Assembly: GCA_016882555.1 (NCBI GenBank)
Contig: VGPQ01000022.1
Location: 1 to 10,773 of the forward strand
Direction of reading: 5' to 3'
Origin: Cyanobacteria bacterium M_surface_7_m2_040
Lineage (GTDB): Bacteria > Cyanobacteriota > Cyanobacteriia > PCC-6307 > Cyanobiaceae
Length of the DNA: 10,773 nucleotides
In this document: piece by piece, positions 1-5,914 of the stretch
Numbering within the stretch: the stretch's first letter is position 1
How the letters are laid out: the number at the start of each line of letters is the position of its first letter
Position numbers and translations under genes: made by a program
The notes under the pieces: generated by a model
What the model saw: only the letters and a program-made list of their open reading frames with translations
Database searches by the model: none
What the model was told of the DNA's origin: nothing

Positions 1-171
1 TTCAGGGATCGGGGTCTGGAGACGGTGATCCGCCGACCGGCGGATCTGGCGGCGGTGGTGGGCGGCTGGCTGGCGGCGCCGGCGCGGTACCAGCGGCTGC
101 GCCGGCTGATGCACCTGCACCGTCTGCCTGCCGATCCGCAGCTGGTGGTGGAAGATCTGCTGCATGGCTGA
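1..171 (+). CDS. C-terminal end of a probable GT-B (MurG/MGDG-synthase-like) glycosyltransferase, partial
   Basis: Only the last 56 codons are visible, in frame 1, ending at TGA 169-171; the start lies left of the window. The end of the protein reads as a mixed helical tail: RRPADLAAVVGGWLAAP, an arginine-rich stretch, then LPADPQLVVEDLLHG. This pattern (a Pro-Ala-Asp-Leu 'request' helix, a short 'WL..P' segment, a basic helix, then an alpha-helical end) is what I know from the C-termini of GT28/MurG-like and monogalactosyldiacylglycerol-synthase-like glycosyltransferases. No catalytic residue is in view, so substrate and sugar cannot be read. The TGA overlaps the ATG of the next gene by 8 bp (ATGGCTGA), which points to one operon with translational coupling. 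If the family call is right, a sugar transfer step belongs to the same pathway as the PKS. It could instead be another protein with a similar helical tail. That the stretch is coding is better supported than its function. Confidence 0.45.
   Translation, partial: FRDRGLETVIRRPADLAAVVGGWLAAPARYQRLRRLMHLHRLPADPQLVVEDLLHG
150..154 (+). promoter_or_regulatory. Shine-Dalgarno site for the first PKS
   Basis: GGAAG lies nine bases before the ATG at 164. It supports that start rather than a later one, and it sits inside the coding end of the upstream gene. Confidence 0.5.
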
Positions 172-3100
172 GGCGCTCTCCACCCTGCAGCTGGCCCTGC
201 TGGCGGCCAAGGCGGCCGAGCAGAGACGGCTGCTGCAGGCCGAGCCGATCGCCATCGTGGGGGTGGGTTGCCGCTTTCCTGCCGGGCCCGGCCGGCCCGA
301 TGCCGCCAGCCCCGAAGCCTTTTGGCAGTTGCTGACGGGCGGCGTGGATGCGGTGGGCGAGGTGCCTTCCAGCCGCTGGCCGCTCGAGCAGTACTACGAC
401 CCCACCCCCGGCACCCCGGGCAAGATGCACTGCCGCCACGGCGGCTTTCTGGCTGAGATCGACCAGTTCGATCCGGCCAGCTTTGGGCTCTCGCCCAAAG
501 AGGCCGCCGCCATGGACCCCCAGCACCGGCTGCTGCTGGAGGTGGCAGCCGAGGCGCTCGAAGCGGCTGCCCTGGCCCCATCCCAGCTGCGGGGCATGCG
601 GGCAGGGGTGTATCTGGGCCTGTGCACGGGCGATTACGCCTGGCGACAGCTGCGCGGGGAAGCGCCCGATGCGCGCTTCGACATGTATTTCGCCACCGGC
701 ACCAGCTTTTCGATGGCGCCCGGGCGGCTGGCCTACGCCCTGGGGCTGCAGGGGCCGGCCCTGGCGGTGGATACGGCCTGCAGCAGCTCGTTGGTGGCGG
801 TGGACCTGGCCGTGCGCAGCCTGCGCGACCGGGTGACCGACCTGGCCCTGGCCGGCGGCGTCAGCCTGCTGCTCAGCCCGGTCAACAGCCTCTGCTTTGC
901 CAAGAGCGGCATGATGGCCAGCGACGGCCATTGCAAGACCTTTGACGCTGCCGCCGATGGCTACGTGCGCGGCGAGGGTTGCGGAGTCGTGGCGCTCAAG
1001 CGCCTGGCCGATGCGGTGGCTGCCGGCGATCCGATCTGGGCGGTGCTGCGCGGCAGCGGCGTCAACCAGGACGGCGCCAGCGCCGGCCTCACCGTGCCCA
1101 ACGGCGAGGCCCAGGCCCAGCTGATCCGCACCACGCTGGAGCAGGCCCAGCTGAACGGCGACGGTGTTGATGTGCTCGAGGCCCATGGCACCGGCACGCC
1201 CCTGGGCGATCCGATCGAGCTCAAGGCCCTGGCGCCCATTTACGGGCGTGCCGGCCGCCCGGCACCGCTGCTGCTGGGCTCGGTCAAGACCAACCTGGGC
1301 CACCTGGAGGGGGCTGCCGGCATCGCCGGCCTGATCAAGGCGGTGCTGATGGTGCAACGGGGTCAGGTGCCGCCGCACCTGCACCTGCGCCAGCCGACGC
1401 CGTTTGTGCCCTGGGACCAGTGGGCGATGACGATCCCCACGGCTCTGACCCCTTGGCCCCAGAGCGACCGGCCGCGGCGGGCGGCGGTCAGCTCGTTCGG
1501 CTTCAGCGGCACCAACGCCCACGTGATCGTGGAGCAGGCCCCGGCTGAGGCGGTGCTGCCCTGGCCCGCGCCCCGCGCAGACGATTGGCTGCTGCTGTCG
1601 GCCCGCACGCCCGAAGCCCTGCAGCAGCTGGCCGCCACCACAGCCACCTGGCTTGAGGGCCAGAGCGAGCAGGCCTGGAGCGCCATCTGCGCCAGCAGCC
1701 GCGCCGCTCGCAGCAGCGGTCGCTGCCGCCTGGCCCTGCAGGCTGACAGCCCGGCCGCCGCCGCCCAAGCGCTGCGGGCCGGCGAGGGTCAGCGCGGCGA
1801 GGCCACGGCCCAGGAGCCGCGCCTGGCCTGGGAGCTGGTGGCCGGGGCCCAGCAGGCCGCCGCTCACGCTGCCATGGAGGCCTGGGCCGCCTTGGGCGTG
1901 GTGCCCACAGCGTTGGCCCACGGGGACGATGCCCCTGGCTGGCTTGGCGAGCTGGTGGGCAACCCGCCGCAGCTACGCCTGGCGCCCAGCCTGCAGGCGC
2001 TTGAAGAGCACGGTTACGCCCTGAGCCTGCCGCTGCAGGCCCCCAGCCTGGGCCAGGCCGTGCGCCTGTGGCTGGCGGGCGCTGCTCCCCACTGGAGCGG
2101 CTTTGAACCGCCAGCCCCCTGGCCGCGGCAGGTGCTGCCCACCACGCCCTTTGCCCGCGCGCGCTGCTGGGTCGAAGAAGACGACGCAGCCCGCCAGCCC
2201 TCGCCGCTCGATCTGGAGCGCAGTTGGCAGCCGCTGGACGCTGCTGCGGCGCAGCCGTTTGCCGGTGAGCTGCAGCGGGTGGCCAGCGCCGAGCTGGAGG
2301 CCTCACCCGCGCTCGATCAAGCCTTTTGGCAGCGCTGGCTGCCGCGGCTGCAGCAGGCCCTGCAGGCCACTGGGGCAGTCCACTGGGTGCTGGAGGCCGA
2401 TGCCGAGGCGGCTGGACCCCAGGCCCAGGCCATGGCGGCGCTGCTGCGCACCTGGCTGCTGGAGGCGGGCGCGGCGGCGGGCGGTCTGCTGTGGGCCGGG
2501 CCAGGCGGCCGCGATCTGCAGCAGCTGCAGCAGGCCGGCACCCCCCCCGCCTGCGCCGAGTGGCGTTGGAACGCCGCAGCTGGCCGCGTCGAGGCGGCCG
2601 CGCTCAGCGCTGCCCCTGCCGCACGCTTTGCCGCGCCGGTGCCGGCGATTCAGCCGGTGGCCACCTATCTGATCACCGGTGGCCTGGGGGCCCTGGGTCT
2701 GGCCACGGCCCGCTGGCTGGCCCAGCGGGGCGCCCGCCATCTGCTGCTGGTGGCCCGCCGCGCCCCCACCGAGGCCCAGGCCGCCGCCATCGCCGAGCTC
2801 GAAGCCCTGGGCTGCCGCGTCGATGTCGAGAGCCTCGATGTGGCCGATGCGCAGGCCGTTCGAGACCTGCTGGCACGCATTGCCGCCGATGGCCGGCCCC
2901 TGCACGGGATCGTGCATGCCGCTGGCGTGCTCGACGACGGCCTGATCAGCAACCAGACGCCCGAGCGCTGCGCTGCGGTGGCCGCCGCCAAACTGGGCGG
3001 CGCCTTGGCGCTCGATGCCGCCAGCCGTGAGCTGGCGCCGGCACTCGAATTTTTTGTGAGCTACTCGTCGGTGGCGGCGCTGCTGGGCTCGCCCGGGCAG

Positions 3101-4834
3101 GCCTCCTACGCGGCGGCCAACGGCGCCCTCGATGGGCTCATGGCCCTGCGCCGGCGCGCCGGGCTGCCGGGTCTGAGCCTCAATTGGGGTCCTTGGGCGG
3201 GCGAGGGCATGGCCTCGCGGGCGCCGCAGCTGCTCACCCCCATCCAGCCCACCGCGGCCCTGGCCAGCCTGGGGCGCTGGCTGGCCAGCGGTGCGGCCCA
3301 AGGTGTCGTGGTCGACCTCAAGCAGGCCAGTGAGCACCGCCTGGCGCCCCGTTGCCGGGCGCTGCTGGCTGAGCTTGAGGGGTTGGCCGATGCCTCCCGC
3401 TTATCAGCCGTGCAGGCCTGCCTCGCCGACCTTCTGGCTGATCTGGGTGGTTTTGAGGTCACGGAGCTCAAGCCCGAGACAAGTCTCTATGGCCTGGGGC
3501 TCGATTCGCTGATGGCGGTCGAGCTGGCCACGGCGGTGCAGGCGGGCCTGGGGGTGAGCCTGGGGCTCGGGGCCCTGAGCGGTGAACCCACCCTGGGTTC
3601 ACTGGCCGAGCACCTGCTGGCGCTGCTGGGCGATCCGGCGGCGGCCAGCAGTGCCGGTGTCGATCTGGGCGTCGAGGCCCAGCTGCCCGATGAGCTCGCC
3701 GCCTCACTGGCGGCTGCGGGCTCCAGGCGGCCGCCGCAGACCCCCGAAACAATTCTGCTGACTGGCGCCACCGGTTTTCTGGGGGCGTTTCTGCTGGCCG
3801 ACCAGCTGCGCCGCCATCCGGGCCTCAACGTGTGGTGCCTGGTGCGCGCCGATGGCCCTGGCGCCGCCAAGGCCCGGGTGCAGGCCAATTTGCAGCACTA
3901 CGACCTCTGGGACCCCAGTTTTGGGGCCCGCATTGTGGGGTTGCCGGGCGATCTGGCCCAGCCCCGCCTGGGGCTGGACGACGCCACCTGGGCCGGCCTG
4001 GCCGAGCGCATCGGTGGCATCGTCCACAACGGCGCCCAGCTCAGCTATGTGGCCCCCTACAGCCAGCTCAAGGCGCCGAATGTGGAGGGCACCCTGGCGG
4101 TGCTGCAGCTGGCGGCCGCGGCGGCTGCACCCGTTGCATTCATCTCCAGCACCTCGGTGTATGAGGCGGCGGCCTACCGCGGCCAGTTCATTAGCGAAAC
4201 CGATGATGTGGCCGTCTGGGAGGGCATTCACCTGGGGTATTCCCAGACCAAATGGGTGAGCGAGCGGCTGGTGCTGGCAGCGGCCGCTGCCGGCCTGCCG
4301 GTCACCGTGTACAGGCCCCCGCTCATCGGCGGCCACTCGCAGAGCGGCGCCTGGCACGAGGGTGACTTTCTGCACCGGCTGGTGCGCGGTTGCCTGGCCC
4401 TGGGGCAGGCGCCCGATCTGGCGATGGAGCTGGACCTGGTGCCGGTCGACTACGTGGTGGCGGCGATCGGCGCGCTGGCCTGGCGCACTGAGCCCCTGGG
4501 CTTTCATGTGCATCTGCACCACCCCGAGCCGGTGCTGTGGGCTGACCTGCTGCATGGGCTGATCGACAAGGGGGCCCCCCTCAAGGCCGTGGATCTGGAG
4601 CAGTGGCTGGCCGAGCTGGCCCAGCAGCCCAGCAATCCGCTGTATCCGCTGCAGCCCTTCTTCACCCACCGCTGGGGCACAGAACAGCTCACCTACCCCG
4701 AGCTCAACGCCCCTGGCATCAAGGCCAAACCCAGCAGCAGCCGCACCCGCGCGGTGCTGGAGCCGCTGGGGGTGCGCTGCCCGGGCTTTGAGGAGCTGAT
4801 CGGCCCCTATGCGCGCACGTTCCTGACGCTGTGA
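164..4834 (+). CDS. Type I PKS, KS-(eroded AT)-KR-ACP-thioester reductase
   Basis: This 1556-residue megasynthase looks like a chain-terminating module. Residues 1-26 form a basic/leucine-rich helix like a docking segment. The ketosynthase (about 27-460) has a complete triad: Cys206 in TACSSS, His341 in EAHGTGT and His380 in NLGH. Residues about 474-670 hold the KS-AT linker (LLLSARTPEALQ) and a post-AT linker (LPTTPFARARCW), but almost no acyltransferase: where GHSxG should be it reads AHGDD (His586), with no Ser nucleophile. The ketoreductase structural half is about 690-830 and the catalytic half about 834-1010, with TGGLGALG at 838-845, Lys943, Ser969, Tyr982 and Asn986; LDD at 923-925 marks a B-type KR. 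The ACP carries LGLDSLM with phosphopantetheine Ser1115. The reductase (about 1197-1556) has TGATGFLG at 1200-1207 and YxxxK at Tyr1359/Lys1363, so the chain should leave as an aldehyde or alcohol rather than an acid. There is no DH or ER, so a beta-hydroxyl should remain. Malonyl loading must come from an AT elsewhere. The ATG at 164 has an SD site and overlaps the upstream stop; the end overlaps the next start (GTGA). Confidence 0.93.
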   Translation: MAEALSTLQLALLAAKAAEQRRLLQAEPIAIVGVGCRFPAGPGRPDAASPEAFWQLLTGGVDAVGEVPSSRWPLEQYYDPTPGTPGKMHCRHGGFLAEIDQFDPASFGLSPKEAAAMDPQHRLLLEVAAEALEAAALAPSQLRGMRAGVYLGLCTGDYAWRQLRGEAPDARFDMYFATGTSFSMAPGRLAYALGLQGPALAVDTACSSSLVAVDLAVRSLRDRVTDLALAGGVSLLLSPVNSLCFAKSGMMASDGHCKTFDAAADGYVRGEGCGVVALKRLADAVAAGDPIWAVLRGSGVNQDGASAGLTVPNGEAQAQLIRTTLEQAQLNGDGVDVLEAHGTGTPLGDPIELKALAPIYGRAGRPAPLLLGSVKTNLGHLEGAAGIAGLIKAVLMVQRGQVPPHLHLRQPTPFVPWDQWAMTIPTALTPWPQSDRPRRAAVSSFGFSGTNAHVIVEQAPAEAVLPWPAPRADDWLLLSARTPEALQQLAATTATWLEGQSEQAWSAICASSRAARSSGRCRLALQADSPAAAAQALRAGEGQRGEATAQEPRLAWELVAGAQQAAAHAAMEAWAALGVVPTALAHGDDAPGWLGELVGNPPQLRLAPSLQALEEHGYALSLPLQAPSLGQAVRLWLAGAAPHWSGFEPPAPWPRQVLPTTPFARARCWVEEDDAARQPSPLDLERSWQPLDAAAAQPFAGELQRVASAELEASPALDQAFWQRWLPRLQQALQATGAVHWVLEADAEAAGPQAQAMAALLRTWLLEAGAAAGGLLWAGPGGRDLQQLQQAGTPPACAEWRWNAAAGRVEAAALSAAPAARFAAPVPAIQPVATYLITGGLGALGLATARWLAQRGARHLLLVARRAPTEAQAAAIAELEALGCRVDVESLDVADAQAVRDLLARIAADGRPLHGIVHAAGVLDDGLISNQTPERCAAVAAAKLGGALALDAASRELAPALEFFVSYSSVAALLGSPGQASYAAANGALDGLMALRRRAGLPGLSLNWGPWAGEGMASRAPQLLTPIQPTAALASLGRWLASGAAQGVVVDLKQASEHRLAPRCRALLAELEGLADASRLSAVQACLADLLADLGGFEVTELKPETSLYGLGLDSLMAVELATAVQAGLGVSLGLGALSGEPTLGSLAEHLLALLGDPAAASSAGVDLGVEAQLPDELAASLAAAGSRRPPQTPETILLTGATGFLGAFLLADQLRRHPGLNVWCLVRADGPGAAKARVQANLQHYDLWDPSFGARIVGLPGDLAQPRLGLDDATWAGLAERIGGIVHNGAQLSYVAPYSQLKAPNVEGTLAVLQLAAAAAAPVAFISSTSVYEAAAYRGQFISETDDVAVWEGIHLGYSQTKWVSERLVLAAAAAGLPVTVYRPPLIGGHSQSGAWHEGDFLHRLVRGCLALGQAPDLAMELDLVPVDYVVAAIGALAWRTEPLGFHVHLHHPEPVLWADLLHGLIDKGAPLKAVDLEQWLAELAQQPSNPLYPLQPFFTHRWGTEQLTYPELNAPGIKAKPSSSRTRAVLEPLGVRCPGFEELIGPYARTFLTL
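3582..3602. repeat. Intragenic inverted repeat in the ACP coding region
   Basis: GTGAACCCA and TGGGTTCAC form perfect 9-bp arms around a CCC loop, just after the ACP serine codon region. At this base composition such a repeat is expected by chance about once in a window of this size, so I attach no function to it. Confidence 0.3.
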
Positions 4835-5835
4835 GCGCCAACACCTGCCGCTACCGCCCGGGGTTGCGCCACTGGCATCCGCTGCTGGCCAGCAGGGCGC
4901 TGCGCCGCAAGCCCATCGCCCGCACCCTGGCCGGTGAGCGGCTGGTGCTGTTTCGCACCGCCAGCGGCCAGGCGGCGGCGTTGGCCGAAACCTGCCCCCA
5001 CCGGCGCATGTCACTGGCCGCAGGCCGGGTGCAGGGCGACGAGCTGGTGTGCGCGTACCACGGCTGGCGCTTTGCCCCGGGCGGCGCCATCCGCTGCCCG
5101 CTGATGCCAGCGAGCGAGCTACGGCACCAGGCGTTCCAGGTGCGGGAAGCCCACGGCTTGATCTGGATTCGGCAGGCAACCCAATCCGAAGATCCTCCCC
5201 TCCCCAGCTGGGACAGCGGCGGCCTGGCCCTGGCGGGAGTCGCCTTTCACACGGTGCCGGCGCCGCTGGAGCTCACCCTCGACAACTTCACCGAGGTGGA
5301 GCACACCAGCAGCATCCACCAGGTGTTCGGTTTCACCCAGCCAGAAGCCATCGAGCACCGGCTGGAGCTCGAGCCCGCCGCGACCCGGGTGTGGAACAGC
5401 GGGCCCCAGAAGGCTTTTCCGCCTGTGTTCAACGGCTTCATCGACAACCGCCCCGGCGACAGCTTTGCCAACGACTGGATCACCACCTTTGATCCCCTGC
5501 TCACCATCTACGACCAGACCTGGAGGAGCCCGAAGGGCAAACCGCGGCGGTTTCGGCTCAAGGTGGTGATGTTCTTTGTGCCGATCGACGACACCACCAC
5601 CCAACTCACCACGTTGGTCTATTCGCCCAAGGTGCTGCCCGGCCGGCTGCACCGCGCGCTGGCGGCGCCGATCATCAAGGCGGTGACGGCCCATGAGCTG
5701 AACCTCGATGTCTGGGCCCTGGCCCAGCTGGCGGATCTCGACACCGAGCTCAACCCCCGCACGCTGGGGCCCCTCGATCGCGTGCTGCTCGAGAACCGTC
5801 GCCGGCTCAAACCCGCTTACCTGGAGCGGGTTTGA
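4831..5835 (+). CDS. Rieske non-heme iron oxygenase (alpha-subunit type)
   Basis: This 334-residue protein would use a [2Fe-2S] Rieske cluster and a mononuclear iron to hydroxylate, desaturate or demethylate a substrate with O2, taking electrons from a separate reductase not seen here. The Rieske domain (about 12-115) has the CxH-x16-CxxH ligand set: Cys55 and His57 in CPHRRMSL, Cys74 and His77 in CAYHGW. The catalytic domain has the iron site DNFTEVEHTSSIH, giving His158 and His163. The position three before His158, usually Asp, is Glu155. A Glu here is known in some Rieske groups such as carnitine and choline/glycine-betaine-type enzymes. The size fits single-component-type oxygenases of the PaO/VanA-like class. 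There is no signal peptide and no clear membrane anchor. The GTG start at 4831 overlaps the PKS stop (GTGA) and has no SD site, so translation is probably coupled; the next in-frame Met is residue 60, inside the Rieske motif, which rules it out. Its placement suggests it tailors the polyketide product or an intermediate; the substrate is unknown. Confidence 0.9.
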   Translation: MSANTCRYRPGLRHWHPLLASRALRRKPIARTLAGERLVLFRTASGQAAALAETCPHRRMSLAAGRVQGDELVCAYHGWRFAPGGAIRCPLMPASELRHQAFQVREAHGLIWIRQATQSEDPPLPSWDSGGLALAGVAFHTVPAPLELTLDNFTEVEHTSSIHQVFGFTQPEAIEHRLELEPAATRVWNSGPQKAFPPVFNGFIDNRPGDSFANDWITTFDPLLTIYDQTWRSPKGKPRRFRLKVVMFFVPIDDTTTQLTTLVYSPKVLPGRLHRALAAPIIKAVTAHELNLDVWALAQLADLDTELNPRTLGPLDRVLLENRRRLKPAYLERV

Positions 5836-5836
5836 G
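5806..5836 (+). terminator. Probable terminator hairpin overlapping the oxygenase stop codon
   Basis: CTCAAACCCGCT (5806-5817) and AGCGGGTTTGAG (5825-5836) are perfect 12-bp complements around a 7-base loop. The inner stem is GC-rich, with an A run before it and a T run after it, as in rho-independent terminators, and the last codons and TGA of the oxygenase lie inside it. The T tract is short (TTT, then TGTTT after a GC patch), so termination may be partial. It would separate the glycosyltransferase-PKS-oxygenase unit from the second PKS. Confidence 0.55.
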
Positions 5837-5911
5837 GGCCTGTTTGGGCATCAGCTGACCATTCAATTTGTTATTCCCTGAACCGTTGTAGTTTGGTCAC
5901 ATCGAAGTGAT
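5837..5911 (+). promoter_or_regulatory. AT-richer intergenic gap, likely promoter region of the second PKS
   Basis: This is the only intergenic stretch in the window and is clearly richer in A and T than its surroundings (for example 5861-5896). A hairpin precedes it and a new gene follows, so a promoter here is likely. I cannot assign boxes with confidence: TTGTTA at 5868-5873 is a possible -35, but only a weak TAGTTT at 5889-5894 follows at 15-bp spacing. Confidence 0.3.
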
Positions 5912-5914
5912 GTG
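5898..5914. repeat. Small inverted repeat over the second PKS start
   Basis: CACATC (5898-5903) and GATGTG (5909-5914) are perfect 6-bp arms around GAAGT. The only SD-like bases (GAAG, 5904-5907) fall in the loop and the proposed GTG start in the right arm. It could be an operator or a translation-control hairpin, or chance. Confidence 0.3.

Noticed and set aside
2..1921. A 639-residue open frame on the - strand, and similar long ones at 3704-5179 and 8096-9688
   Set aside because: They lie antisense to clear PKS and oxygenase domains, their translations are low-complexity Gly/Ala/Gln/Arg/His-rich, and no motif is seen. Long antisense frames are expected in GC-rich coding DNA.
3582..3602. 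Hairpin in the ACP coding region as a regulatory element
   Set aside because: Nine-bp arms with a short loop are expected by chance at about this frequency, and the codons around it encode ordinary ACP sequence.
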